NCBI RefSeq assembly: GCF_030486595.1
Contig: NZ_JAUJZH010000028.1
Location: 1 to 64,000, forward strand
Reading direction: 5' to 3'
Source of the DNA: Variovorax ginsengisoli
Lineage (GTDB): Bacteria; Pseudomonadota; Gammaproteobacteria; Burkholderiales; Burkholderiaceae_C
DNA length: 64,000 nucleotides
Shown here: in pieces, positions 8,411-17,684 of the stretch
How positions within the stretch are numbered: position 1 is the first letter of the stretch
How the letters are laid out: every line of letters starts with the position of its first letter
The notes under the pieces: model-generated
Databases searched by the model: none
Told to the model about the DNA's origin: nothing
The model's input: only the letters and a program-made list of their open reading frames with translations
Position numbers and translations under genes: made by a program

Positions 8411-10174
8411 ATGGCCACAGCGGAAGCCGCCGTCGAAGCATTGTCGACGGCGAAGCGGTACCCGATCATCTACGTGCGGGGCTTCGCCTTCAGCGCCAGC
8501 GAGCGCGACGAGACCGCGGCCGACCCGTACTGCGGCTTCAACGTCGGATCGACCGTCGCCCGCGCGACCGCCGACAAGAACCGGCCCCAGTCCTACTTCT
8601 TCGAGTCGCCCATCGTGCGGCTGTCGCTGGACCACAAGTACGAGGTGATGTACACCGACGGCATCCAGATCCTCGACCCGACCTGGAGCAACGGACCGAT
8701 GGGCCAGGCCCGGGTCGACAAGGGCATCCCGATGAACTCGATCATCATCCACCGGTTCTACGACGCCGGGTCGAACCTGGTCGGCAGCGGAAAAAGCTCC
8801 TCCATCTCCGACTACGCGAAGGAACTGGCAAAGCTCATCGCGACGGTTCGCCTCCTCGTTCGAAACCACGAATCGCACAAGGATGGCTGCACCTACACCG
8901 ATGCCGACTTCCGGTGCTACCTCGTCGCGCATTCGATGGGCGGCCTGATCGTCCGGGCCCTGCTGCAGAACAAGGCCAACGACGTCTCGAAGATCCTGGT
9001 GAGCGACGGCGAGGTCAAGGTCGCCCCGGTCCGCGACACGGTGGCGAAGGTCTTCACGTATGCCACCCCGCACAACGGCATCGAGCTGGGGGGCTTCAAC
9101 GTGCCGCGGGTACTTCCCGGCTTTCTCAAGGACGCGTCGACATTCAATCGGGACGTCATGCGCGCCTACCTCGACAAGCAGCTCATCGGCGGCAACATCA
9201 ACTACCTTCCGGAAGACATCTCGCCGCCGCCGTCGCACTGGTTCTGCATGGTCGGGACCAACCGCCTCGACTACGAGGTCGCCGCGGGGCTCTCCCGCAA
9301 CTTCGTCGGGCGCGGCAGCGACGGCCTGGTCCGCATCGACAACGCCACGCTGTGGTACCAGGAGAAGGTCGGCGACGGCGAAGACGCGCCGCTCATCGCC
9401 AAGCCGACCGCGACGGCCTACGCCTATCGCTCGCACTCAGGCAGCTTCGGCATCGTCAACTCCGAGGAGGCCTATCAGAACCTGGTGCGCTTCCTGTTCG
9501 GCAACTTCCGCATCGACCTCTGGCTCGACATCGAGAATGCGACGCTGCCGGCGATCGTGCAGCAGCAAGAAGACGCGGGGCGCCGGGTCGACGCCGTCTA
9601 CCAGATCGAGCTGACGGTCGGTACGCGCGGCAAGACCTGGGCCTTGAGCCGGCGCAAATCGGAAGACGACTCACCCGCTTGCCGCACGTACCAGGACCTG
9701 AAGAAGCTCAAGGCAGGGCAGGTGGAATCCGTCCACCTGTCGACGGTCTTCCTCATCAAGTCCGCCAAGGTCAACAGCGACCGGCCGGGCATCTCCTACT
9801 CGGTGACCCTCGGCATTCGCGCGCCGGACTACGAGGTGGACAAGGCCTTCTGGCCCGATGGCCACTACGAGGGAGTCCAGCTGTTCAGGGACTCATTGGT
9901 GGTCACGCTCTACGACCCCGCCGACTACAAGAAGCTCCTTCTCAGCCAGGGCAACGCGGCAGCTCCTCCGGAAGGCCACTGGATGGTCAGCTACGACTGG
10001 CTGGAAGACAAGCTGCCCCCCGACAAGCGATCGTGGTCGCAGGAGTTCAGCCCGGAAGCGATCGCCAAGCCGATGCCTGTCTTGATCGACCTGCATCAAC
10101 CCGCGCCGGGCACAGTCGCCCAGAACGGCTCGGTCAAGGCCAGGCTGCGGATGGTGGCGAGCGGATGGGAGTGA
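8411..10174 (+). CDS. Alpha/beta-hydrolase, PGAP1/lipase-like
   Basis: A 587-residue protein with a serine-hydrolase core in its N-terminal half. It opens YPIIYVRGFAFSASERDE, the oxyanion-side strand of lipases. The nucleophile elbow is AHSMGGLI with Ser175, and YATPHNG follows at ~217, as in PGAP1- and LipA-type enzymes. A histidine in RSHSGSFGIVNSEEAY near residue 340 is the likely triad base. No signal peptide is visible, so it is probably cytoplasmic. The last ~230 residues form a separate beta-rich region of unknown role. A strong GGAGGAG ribosome site precedes the ATG. The substrate is unknown. Confidence 0.7.
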   Translation: MATAEAAVEALSTAKRYPIIYVRGFAFSASERDETAADPYCGFNVGSTVARATADKNRPQSYFFESPIVRLSLDHKYEVMYTDGIQILDPTWSNGPMGQARVDKGIPMNSIIIHRFYDAGSNLVGSGKSSSISDYAKELAKLIATVRLLVRNHESHKDGCTYTDADFRCYLVAHSMGGLIVRALLQNKANDVSKILVSDGEVKVAPVRDTVAKVFTYATPHNGIELGGFNVPRVLPGFLKDASTFNRDVMRAYLDKQLIGGNINYLPEDISPPPSHWFCMVGTNRLDYEVAAGLSRNFVGRGSDGLVRIDNATLWYQEKVGDGEDAPLIAKPTATAYAYRSHSGSFGIVNSEEAYQNLVRFLFGNFRIDLWLDIENATLPAIVQQQEDAGRRVDAVYQIELTVGTRGKTWALSRRKSEDDSPACRTYQDLKKLKAGQVESVHLSTVFLIKSAKVNSDRPGISYSVTLGIRAPDYEVDKAFWPDGHYEGVQLFRDSLVVTLYDPADYKKLLLSQGNAAAPPEGHWMVSYDWLEDKLPPDKRSWSQEFSPEAIAKPMPVLIDLHQPAPGTVAQNGSVKARLRMVASGWE

Positions 10175-10185
10175 GCCTGCCGGCA

Positions 10186-10650
10186 TCAATCGAGCGCTTT
10201 GCGCATCAAGGCATTCCGGAGGGTCACGCCCCGACGCACTGGAAATCGCCGTTCGACCACCTTGAATCCGTGGAGCGCAAAGAACGGCTCCGCGGTCATG
10301 CTCACATCCGACGTCAGCTCGCTCAGGCCGAGAAGCCTGGCCTCTTCATGGATACGGGCCATCAGCCGGGTCCCGATGCCTTGCCGCGGATGCGCGCCCG
10401 ACACGAAGAAGTGGTCGATGTACCCGTTGAGCTGGACGTCCGCGTAGCCGACGATCTCGTCGCCAAGCAAGGCGACGAAGGGTTGGATTCCCTGGACCCG
10501 GCTTGCCCACAGCGCCGGGTCGAGGTCCGATGGCGCCCATGCGTCGAGTTGCTCGGGTGAATAGTCACTGGATGCAATCTCGTGGATGGCCGTGAACTAC
10601 ACGCGAAACAACGCAGCTTCATCACCCAGCCTGAACCGGCGAATCTCCAT
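10186..10650 (-). pseudogene. GNAT acetyltransferase interrupted by an amber codon
   Basis: Reading from the ATG at 10650 gives MEIRRFRLGDEAALFRV, then a TAG (complement of 10597-10599), then in the same frame FTAIHEIASSDYSPEQLDAW and a complete GNAT core with the acetyl-CoA loop HPRQGIGTRLMARIH and GFKVVERRFPVRRGV. The N-terminal wording matches the usual start of small YafP/YjaB-like N-acetyltransferases, whose segment at this point reads like F-x-V-x-F-x-A-I-H. A single-base change therefore appears to have created the stop. The downstream part could still initiate at the TTG at 10470, but would lack the first strand. Either a young pseudogene or a base-call error. Confidence 0.75.
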
Positions 10651-10787
10651 GAGTCCCTCATGACGCGACAACTTGATGAAGCGCGAGTCTGTCACATCAG
10701 GGCGCCAGGAACTGGCGGCAACTCCCGCACGCCTTTCGCTACGATGGCGGCACTTCGTTCGTCATCCATCCCCCGCATCGCCCCACC

Positions 10788-13700
10788 ATGACCACACCTG
10801 CGCCGCCATGGCGTCGACGCACAACCAGGGTGCTGCTGTGGGCGGTCGGGCTGCTGCTCGCCGCGGCCCTTGGGCTGATGCTCTTCCTGAAGACGCTCGA
10901 CGCCGAGGTCTACCAACGCGCCTTGGAGCGAGAGCTTTCATCCGCCCTGGATCGGCAGGTGTCGATAGGCGGCGTGTCGTTCGACATTGCCTTGCGACCG
11001 ACCTTGTCCGTGCGCGACCTGCGCATCGCCAACCCTGCCTGGGCATCGCGGCCGGACTTCGTGACCGCTGCGAGCGGCGAGGCGCGCCTCGATCTCGTCG
11101 CCCTGTGGAAGGGTCGGGTCGAATTGCGCGGCATGCGCCTGAAGGGCGTGGACCTGCTGCTCGAGCGCAATGCGGAGGGCGAGGGCAATTGGCCCTTCGG
11201 CACGCCCCGTCAGAGCACCCAGCGCGCGGTATTGCCGGACTTCGGCACGGTGTCGCTGACCGACGTCCGCATCGGCTGGCGGCCGGGCGGCGGCGGCTCC
11301 GTGGAGCAGGTCCGTGTCGATAGCGCCGAGGCCACGATCAGCGGCGGCCTGCCGTTCCGTATCCAAGCGCTTGCCGATTATCGAGACACTCCGATGCAGC
11401 TCACGGTGGAGGCCGACGCCTCGCTGCAGGCTGCCATCGACGGCGCACCCTGGCGCCTGTCCGTCGGCCTGCGACCCGAGGGGGCGGCCCTCGCGCTCGA
11501 CGTGCGACTGGCGTCGATCGCGTCCATCGAGGGCGTCGAACTCGGCATCGAGGCGACGGGCGAGCAACTGGCCGCGTGGTCCAGTGTCCTGGGCCGTGCA
11601 TTGCCGGTTTGGGGCCCCTATCGCTTGTCGGCGCAGGCTCGCTACGCACAAGGCAGCCTGCAGGTCGACGGCCTGAGCCTGTCGCTCGATGGACTGCCGA
11701 TGCAGTCGTCGCGCCTCGAGATCGGGTCGGGCAAGGCGGTGTTCGGTGCGAGCGTGGACACGCGGCTGACGCTCGCGGGCAAGCTCGGTGATGCGGCGTT
11801 CTCGCTCGAAGCCAGCGGCGCGCCGTGGCCCGAGCTGCAAAAGACCGATGGCGGCGCGCCCCTGGCGCTGCGTGCCGAGCTCGCGGGCTTCACGCTCAGC
11901 GCCGATGGACGCATCACGCCTGCGGCCGAAGCCATGGACTTCGACCTGGCATTGACCGCCCGGGGCGACGCGCTGGCGCCGCTGCGGCTGCTGGCGGGGC
12001 TGCGCCCGGGCCAACCCCTGCCGGTGGATATTGCGGCTCGCGTGACGAATTCCAAGGAGGGCTATTCGGCCAAGAACATCCGTGGCCGGGTGCTCGCCAC
12101 GGCGGTGTCGGGAGATCTCGCCTACGCCAGCGCGCCGCGCGCGCTGCTCAGCGGGGCGCTGAACCTCGGCCAGCTGGACTTGAATCAGCCCGAGCTCAAA
12201 GCGCTCGAATCGGCCGCCAGCGAGTCCCGGCCACGGGATGTCGCCGGTGCCGGTGCACCGGCGTGGTCGCGCGGCGTCGAGGTGGATCTTTCGCTGCGGA
12301 TTGCAGCCATCACCGGCCTGCCGGTCCCGGCAAGGAACCTGAGCAGCCGGGTGCGCTGGCGCGACGACGCGGTTCACCTGCATGGGCTTGCCGCGACGCT
12401 GGCCGGCACGGACGTCACGGGAGAAGGCACGCTTCGCTGGCGCGATGACCGGCCGCAGATCGATGGCAAGGTGAGCATTGCGGTGCTCGACTTCGCCAAG
12501 CTCGACGGCAGCGCGGCGCAACGCGGAAAGCGCAGTGCATTCGACGAACCCCTGCCGCTGGCGCCGCTGCGTACCTTCGATGCCAGGCTGGATATCGACG
12601 TTGCCCGCATCGCGGGCGCATCGGTGCCGATCGGCAAGCTGGCCGCGCTCGCGCAACTGCGCAGCGGCAAGCTAGCCATCGACCTGACCTCCGCCACGGT
12701 CGCCAACGCGCAGATGCAGGGCCATGTCACGGTCGATGCGAGCGGGCGGGCATGGCGTGTCGATGCCGACGCGAAGGCCGACCGCATCGACGTGGCAGCG
12801 CTGCTGCGGGCGCCGAATCGGCCTGACACGGTGCGCGGCGCGATCCAGGGGCTGCAAGTCCAGTTCGGCTCGCAGGGCACGAGCGTGCGCGAACTCATGA
12901 AGCAGGCGAAGCTGTCCGCTCGCGCCGCTCCCTTCACTCTCGCGGTGGGTCGCGACCGCTCCCCGGTCCAGGTGCAGCAGGCCAGCATTGCCGTGGAGCC
13001 GGGCGGCCCGGTGCGCGCGAGCGCGGCGGGCCATGCGCTCGGTGCGCCGATGGACCTGACGGTGGTCGCCGGGCCCCTGGCCGAACTGCTGCGCCCCGAG
13101 ACCGCGTGGCCGAAGCTGGAAGCGAACCTGCGCACGGACCTGGACGGCGACACGCTCCACGTGGTCGCGACCAGCGGGCCATTGCAGCGGCTGATCGGCC
13201 TCCGTGACGTGCCGCTGGCGGTGCAGGCGACACTGCCCGGCGCGCGCGCCAGCCTGGAGGGCAATGTGGGCAATCTTGCGGCGCCCAAGGGCACGCAGCT
13301 CGCCGCCCGGATCGAGATCGACGACCTGGCGAAGACGGCGACGCGCTTCAGCGCTGCGCGCCTGCCTGCGCTTCCGGTCAGCGCCTCGGGACGGGTCACG
13401 CTGGGAGACGGAGAGGTGGCCATCGACGATCTGAGCGCACAGGCCGGCAAGTCGGATGCAGCAGGGCGGCTGCGAATCCGATGGCGCGACCGGCCAAGCG
13501 TGTCTGCGAACCTCACGTCCAGGCTGATCGATGCCACGCAATGGGCAGAGCCCACGCCGAACGAGACGCCGGTGCTCGACCGGCCCATCCGCATGCCGTT
13601 CCTCCTGTCGCGCGACGCGCAGTTGCAGCTGCGCGCCGAGCGTCTCCTCTTGCATCGCTACGACCTGGCGCAACTCCAAGTCGATGGCAGCCTCACGAAC

Positions 13701-14483
13701 GGACTGATCCAGTTGTCGACCACAGCGGCCGAAGGCGAGATGCACGGGGAACTGCGCCTCGATCTGCGCCAGGAGGTGCCTGGTGCGGCGCTGCGCCTGT
13801 CACTCAAGGACGTCGATACCGAGGCGCTGTACACGGCTCGATCGGGGCCGGCGAGCGGGGCCGCCACGCCCCGGCTGTCGATCAATGCGCAGCTTGCCGG
13901 CGCCGGCACCACGATGCGCAACATGCTCACGGCCGGGCGCGGCGAGTTTCTGCTGACTGCCGGCGCGGGCACATTGCCCATCCACTCGGGCTATGGATTC
14001 GAGAGGGTCGCCGGCAACCTCCTCCTCGCGCTGCTGCCCGGCCGCAGGGCGGCGCAGCACACCCAGCTCGAATGCGCGGCCGCGCGCTTCGCCATCGCCG
14101 ACGGCGTCGCCACCTCCAGCGACGGCATCGCGCTGCGCCTGCAGCACCTCGACATCCTCGGCGGTGGCGCGGTGAACCTCAAGACGGGCGAGATCCTGTT
14201 CGGGTACCGGGCGGTGCGACGCGAGCTCTTCCAGCTCAGCTTGATAGGCCTGACGAGCGGCGTCGCGAAAGTCACCGGAACGCTCAGCAACCCGACTGTC
14301 GAACTGGACCCGAGCGGCGCGCTGCTGGTGGGGACCGCGGCTTGGGCCACCGGGGGGATGTCGCTGCTGGCCGGTGACTTGTGGCGCAAGCTGCAGTCGA
14401 CCGCCGACCCCTGCGCCCGCATCGCTGGGGGCGCCCAGCTGTCGAGCGACCCGCTCGATGTGCTGATGCGGTCGGTGCGGTGA
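10788..14483 (+). CDS. AsmA family protein
   Basis: A 1231-residue protein with one N-terminal membrane helix (VLLWAVGLLLAAALGLMLFL) and the AsmA signature after it: RELSSALDRQVSIGGV-like segment, LSVRDLRIANPAWAS and VELRGMRLKGVDLLLERN. The C-terminal AsmA_2-type part contains GEFLLTAGAGTLPIHSGY and RLQHLDILGGGAVNLKTGEI. Such proteins are anchored in the inner membrane, span the periplasm as long beta-rich structures and affect phospholipid delivery to the outer membrane. It is transcribed alone; the nearest upstream gene is a divergent pseudogene. Confidence 0.85.
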   Translation: MTTPAPPWRRRTTRVLLWAVGLLLAAALGLMLFLKTLDAEVYQRALERELSSALDRQVSIGGVSFDIALRPTLSVRDLRIANPAWASRPDFVTAASGEARLDLVALWKGRVELRGMRLKGVDLLLERNAEGEGNWPFGTPRQSTQRAVLPDFGTVSLTDVRIGWRPGGGGSVEQVRVDSAEATISGGLPFRIQALADYRDTPMQLTVEADASLQAAIDGAPWRLSVGLRPEGAALALDVRLASIASIEGVELGIEATGEQLAAWSSVLGRALPVWGPYRLSAQARYAQGSLQVDGLSLSLDGLPMQSSRLEIGSGKAVFGASVDTRLTLAGKLGDAAFSLEASGAPWPELQKTDGGAPLALRAELAGFTLSADGRITPAAEAMDFDLALTARGDALAPLRLLAGLRPGQPLPVDIAARVTNSKEGYSAKNIRGRVLATAVSGDLAYASAPRALLSGALNLGQLDLNQPELKALESAASESRPRDVAGAGAPAWSRGVEVDLSLRIAAITGLPVPARNLSSRVRWRDDAVHLHGLAATLAGTDVTGEGTLRWRDDRPQIDGKVSIAVLDFAKLDGSAAQRGKRSAFDEPLPLAPLRTFDARLDIDVARIAGASVPIGKLAALAQLRSGKLAIDLTSATVANAQMQGHVTVDASGRAWRVDADAKADRIDVAALLRAPNRPDTVRGAIQGLQVQFGSQGTSVRELMKQAKLSARAAPFTLAVGRDRSPVQVQQASIAVEPGGPVRASAAGHALGAPMDLTVVAGPLAELLRPETAWPKLEANLRTDLDGDTLHVVATSGPLQRLIGLRDVPLAVQATLPGARASLEGNVGNLAAPKGTQLAARIEIDDLAKTATRFSAARLPALPVSASGRVTLGDGEVAIDDLSAQAGKSDAAGRLRIRWRDRPSVSANLTSRLIDATQWAEPTPNETPVLDRPIRMPFLLSRDAQLQLRAERLLLHRYDLAQLQVDGSLTNGLIQLSTTAAEGEMHGELRLDLRQEVPGAALRLSLKDVDTEALYTARSGPASGAATPRLSINAQLAGAGTTMRNMLTAGRGEFLLTAGAGTLPIHSGYGFERVAGNLLLALLPGRRAAQHTQLECAAARFAIADGVATSSDGIALRLQHLDILGGGAVNLKTGEILFGYRAVRRELFQLSLIGLTSGVAKVTGTLSNPTVELDPSGALLVGTAAWATGGMSLLAGDLWRKLQSTADPCARIAGGAQLSSDPLDVLMRSVR

Positions 14484-14534
14484 CGGTCGCGTTGCCTTCG
14501 CCCTTGCGGTCAAGCCTTGATTGAAGGTGAAGAT

Positions 14535-14684
14535 ATGTCTGGAACCCGTCCCCGGGCGTCGAAGATGATCGCAGGGACTATGAGCCAGGAGGTGGTCGAG
14601 TTTTTCCGGGCGACGGGCGACGGCTGGCAGTCCCGGACGGACGGAGTGCTGAAGGAGTACGTCGCGCAGCATTCGCGTAGATAG
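14535..14684 (+). CDS. Small BrnA-like antitoxin remnant
   Basis: A 49-codon frame preceded by GAAGGTGA. Its second half, VVEFFRATGDGWQSRTDGVL followed by KEYV, matches the ribbon-helix-helix end of BrnA-type antitoxins, which typically read V-x-x-W/F-F-R-A-x-G-x-G-W/Y-Q-x-R-I-N-x-V-L. The N-terminal half of a normal BrnA and the partner BrnT toxin are missing. It is therefore either a truncated orphan antitoxin or a decaying gene. Confidence 0.5.
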   Translation: MSGTRPRASKMIAGTMSQEVVEFFRATGDGWQSRTDGVLKEYVAQHSRR

Positions 14685-14710
14685 GGAGTGCCTCGGATGC
14701 GGGTCTTGAT

Positions 14711-15115
14711 TCAAGGCGCCTTCCCCGCCCCCCCAAGCAACACCTCCGCGTCCTCCAACGCATCCGCCGCCAACACCGGCGCCGGCAGGCCCGACAGCCC
14801 GATCACCATCACGCAGCGCGTGTCGTCGCATTCCTGCGAGACGACCTTGCCCGCGACCTGGGTCGATGCCTTCTTGAACGTGACGCTGACCGATGCGCCG
14901 CGGACGATCTGGCGCTGCTTCGCGAGGGCCGCCGGCATGCTCACCAGCGCGGCCAGCGTGTTGGCCGGCGCGGTTACCGGCTTGGTGGCGGCGGCCACGT
15001 CGGCTCGGGGCTGGCGTCCCGAGATCAGCGCCACGATGGCGATCACCAGCACCGCGTGCAGGCCCAAGAAGAACCATCGCAAGACAGAGACGTGCCGAAC
15101 GCCTTTCATCATCAT
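14711..15115 (-). CDS. Small membrane-anchored hypothetical protein
   Basis: A 134-residue protein with one N-terminal hydrophobic helix (WFFLGLHAVLVIAIVALIS) and a soluble ~95-residue tail containing a possible disulfide pair (CDDTRC). The start at 15115 overlaps the previous gene's stop (ATGA), so it is coupled to the larger membrane protein upstream. No known family was recognised. It is the last gene of a four-gene leftward operon. Confidence 0.6.
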   Translation of the reverse strand: MMMKGVRHVSVLRWFFLGLHAVLVIAIVALISGRQPRADVAAATKPVTAPANTLAALVSMPAALAKQRQIVRGASVSVTFKKASTQVAGKVVSQECDDTRCVMVIGLSGLPAPVLAADALEDAEVLLGGAGKAP

Positions 15116-16356
15116 GGCGCCGGGTGCTGGAAGACGACATTCGTCTTGCTGTTCAAAATCGACAGCCGGCTGACCGCCGCCCACGCGTCCTTTTCTTCGT
15201 CGGTGCTGGCCGGCAGCGGATGCCGAAGCGCCGCAAGCAGTTCGAACCGGTGCAGGTCGATGGCACTGCGCACGGTCTCGGCAAAGCCCGAATAGCTCGC
15301 ATGCACGATGCCGAGCCATCCGTAGGCCACGACCGGACCCAGTCCGATCACGGCCAGGGCCGTCCACAGCGAACGCCCGTCGAACAACAGAAACACCGAC
15401 CACGCAAACACCGTGACCACGGTCAGCGTGAGCGTCAGGATCGAGAAGTCGAGCTGGATCTTGGCCATCGCCAGCGAGTCGCTGAGCTTCGTGTCCTTCT
15501 GCACGACGAGCAGGAAGCGCGGCCAGAAGAAGTCGAACTCGATGCCGTAGCGCGTCAGGCAGTAACTGCGCAGCGCCGCCGCGTCGTTGCCGAGGCGGGT
15601 CGGCGCCAGCTCCTTCTCGCCGAACAGGCGCTCTCGCTCCGCCAGCGCCTGTTCCTCGATCTGCTCGGCCCGGTCGAGGGCATAGGGCGCCAGGCGGCGC
15701 ACCATCTCTTCGTGCAGATCGTGCAATCGCGACGCCTGCTGCTTGTCGGCGGCTTCGAGAAAAAGGCCCGCGTCGGCGCAGTTCTCCTGCAAGGCCCTCG
15801 ACAGGGCGCGGCGCGCGCTCTCGAAGCGTTCGGGTGAGATCACGCGGTTGAACCAGCGCTCGGTGCGCAGCCGCGCGATGTCTCTTTCTGCCGCGTCGAT
15901 CGCCCGCCGGTTGCCGATCTTGCGATGGCGGGCGCCTACGGCCCGATCGTCCTGGAGGGCCTCGATCACGGCGCCGGACTTGGGCACGGCGGCACTCAAC
16001 GCGAAGTCGCGCCGGTACGCGTTCTCGAGCGCGTCGCGCCGCAGGGCATGGGTCACGATCGTGAGGTGGGCGACCCATTTCCACATCGTCGCGCCTTCGA
16101 GGAAGCGCGTGACGAACTGCGCCAGCGGCGAGGTCGCATAGGCGATTACCCAGATCGCCAGCATCGCGATGACCAGGTCGAAGATGCGCCCGGCCGGGGC
16201 CGCATAGGCCTGCGCCGCGAAGGCGCGCACGGCCGGGAATTCGAGGCAGGCCAGCACCAGGTTCGCTGCCGCGAAGAGCAGCCAGGGCACATAGCGCGCG
16301 AGCAGGAAGGCGCGCCCGAAATAGGTGTCGAGCTTGTCGAGGACCTGGCCAAACAT
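15112..16356 (-). CDS. Multi-pass membrane protein of unknown function
   Basis: A 414-residue protein. Two hydrophobic segments lie near the N-terminus (VPWLLFAAANLVLACLEF and IFDLVIAMLAIWVIAYATS), two near residues 320-360 (LTLTLTVVTVFAWSVFLLF and TALAVIGLGPVVAYGWLGIV). Between them is a ~200-residue charged helical region rich in Arg and Glu. It starts MFGQVLDKLDTYFGRAFLLA, which resembles hypothetical membrane proteins found in accessory operons. Gene order is unknown-unknown-this-small anchored protein. No catalytic motif was seen. Confidence 0.6.
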   Translation of the reverse strand: MFGQVLDKLDTYFGRAFLLARYVPWLLFAAANLVLACLEFPAVRAFAAQAYAAPAGRIFDLVIAMLAIWVIAYATSPLAQFVTRFLEGATMWKWVAHLTIVTHALRRDALENAYRRDFALSAAVPKSGAVIEALQDDRAVGARHRKIGNRRAIDAAERDIARLRTERWFNRVISPERFESARRALSRALQENCADAGLFLEAADKQQASRLHDLHEEMVRRLAPYALDRAEQIEEQALAERERLFGEKELAPTRLGNDAAALRSYCLTRYGIEFDFFWPRFLLVVQKDTKLSDSLAMAKIQLDFSILTLTLTVVTVFAWSVFLLFDGRSLWTALAVIGLGPVVAYGWLGIVHASYSGFAETVRSAIDLHRFELLAALRHPLPASTDEEKDAWAAVSRLSILNSKTNVVFQHPAP

Positions 16357-16375
16357 GAGGTGGCCGTCCGCGCGT

Positions 16376-16870
16376 TCAGCGCAGCGGTGCCTTGTGGAAC
16401 GGGCACTGCCCGCCGTAGGTCTTGTAGTCCCGCTCGTCGTAGCTCTCGCCACCGACGGCGCATCGGTACTTGCTCCCGACCAGCCTCATGTCGTACTTCG
16501 CGTCGACGTACGCCATCACGATCGCCCGGCCGTCGGCGCCTTGCACCTGCTGCGTCACCAGCGCGTCCACGTGCAGGCTCCGGCACAGGTTGGCAACGCC
16601 GTGGAGCTCCGGGGCGAAGGGATCGAGGCCGGCGTTCGCCGCCATCTCGGGCGTCAGCTCTCGCGCCAGCAGGCCTCCGGCGCGCATGAGGGGCAAGCCC
16701 CCGGGCCTGCCGGCCAGACCCATGAGATCCGCGGCCCGGTGCAGCCTGTAGCCATCCGGCGCGATGGATACGACACCGGCGAACCTGCGGAGACCCGGGT
16801 TGTCGAAAGCCTCGGAGGCGGGCGCATCGGCGTCGAAAAGCGGCAGAGCGACGGGTCGGAAGTCCGCCAT
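16376..16870 (-). CDS. Hypothetical protein with a possible metal site
   Basis: A 164-residue cytoplasmic protein. The C-terminal third contains one cysteine in KYRCAVGGESYDERDY and a CPFH motif, which could bind metal with upstream histidines. The region YVDAKYDMRLVGSKY has alternating strands. It lies five bases downstream of the 97-residue gene and 19 bases before the membrane-protein gene, so it belongs to the same operon. No family recognised. Confidence 0.55.
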   Translation of the reverse strand: MADFRPVALPLFDADAPASEAFDNPGLRRFAGVVSIAPDGYRLHRAADLMGLAGRPGGLPLMRAGGLLARELTPEMAANAGLDPFAPELHGVANLCRSLHVDALVTQQVQGADGRAIVMAYVDAKYDMRLVGSKYRCAVGGESYDERDYKTYGGQCPFHKAPLR

Positions 16871-16875
16871 GATGG

Positions 16876-17169
16876 TCAGTCCTTCTTGCTGTCCGCGCGG
16901 TCGATGTCGGAAGCGATCCGGCCGATCAGCACATAGACGCTCGACTGCAGGCACTCGGCGGTGTTCGAGCGATTCCAGTCATAGCTCAGCGACGGGGTGT
17001 CCACCTTGAGGCGCGCCGCCACGTCCTGCAGGAAGGTGCCCATGCTCGCCTGGTCGAAGGCGAGCCCGCCAGCCGCATTCATGAGGTCGCTGTATTTCCA
17101 CACCACGGCCGGCTTGTCGCGCGCCAGCTGCAGCCGCACCGCCGTATCGATTGCCGCCATGACGCTCAT
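16876..17169 (-). CDS. Small hypothetical protein
   Basis: A 97-residue, largely helical protein (AAIDTAVRLQLARDKPAVVW, MGTFLQDVAARLKVD). It is the first gene of the leftward four-gene operon. An alternative ATG three codons in is possible. No family recognised. Confidence 0.5.
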   Translation of the reverse strand: MSVMAAIDTAVRLQLARDKPAVVWKYSDLMNAAGGLAFDQASMGTFLQDVAARLKVDTPSLSYDWNRSNTAECLQSSVYVLIGRIASDIDRADSKKD

Positions 17170-17274
17170 GCAGGCTCCTCAGGGTTGGTGCGCGCATTTT
17201 GTGGCAACTGGCACGAAAAGGAAACACTTTGGGCTACAGGCTGGTCGCGGCCAATGCGTTGGGACCGGCGACCC

Positions 17275-17607
17275 CTATTTCGCAGGCGAGAAAGAGGTTG
17301 GCGCCAGGAACGAGTTGTCCATCTTCGCAACGATCGGTCCGGCTGCCTCGCTCGTCTTCCTGACCTCGACCCATTCGGGATCGACGACAAACGTGCCCCA
17401 CTTGGCCTCACGCTCGGCCAGGCTCTCCCAGACAAGCATGTAGGTCAGCACGTTGCTGTCAGGTCCGACCGCAGTCGTCCAATATCCGAGTTGACGAATC
17501 CCCAGCCGGTTCCAGATGCCCACGGTGTGATCGCGAAATCTGGCAAGAACGTCGGGTAGCCGGCCAGGCATTGCGGTATAGACGCGTAGTTCGTAGATCA
17601 TCGACAT
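17275..17607 (-). CDS. NIPSNAP family protein
   Basis: A 110-residue protein with the NIPSNAP ferredoxin-like fold: it begins YELRVYTAMPGRLPDVLARF, followed by WTTAVGPDSNVLTYMLVWES and LAEREAKWGTFVVDPEW. The family is widespread in proteobacteria and lacks an agreed function. GAGG lies eight bases before the first ATG. It is a single gene. Confidence 0.82.
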   Translation of the reverse strand: MSMIYELRVYTAMPGRLPDVLARFRDHTVGIWNRLGIRQLGYWTTAVGPDSNVLTYMLVWESLAEREAKWGTFVVDPEWVEVRKTSEAAGPIVAKMDNSFLAPTSFSPAK

Positions 17608-17684
17608 CAGTCCTCAAAAGGTTGTTGCCAAGCTCACATTTTGCTGCCCGTTCGGGGCGAGTGAATCACAAGGAAATACAAGTC

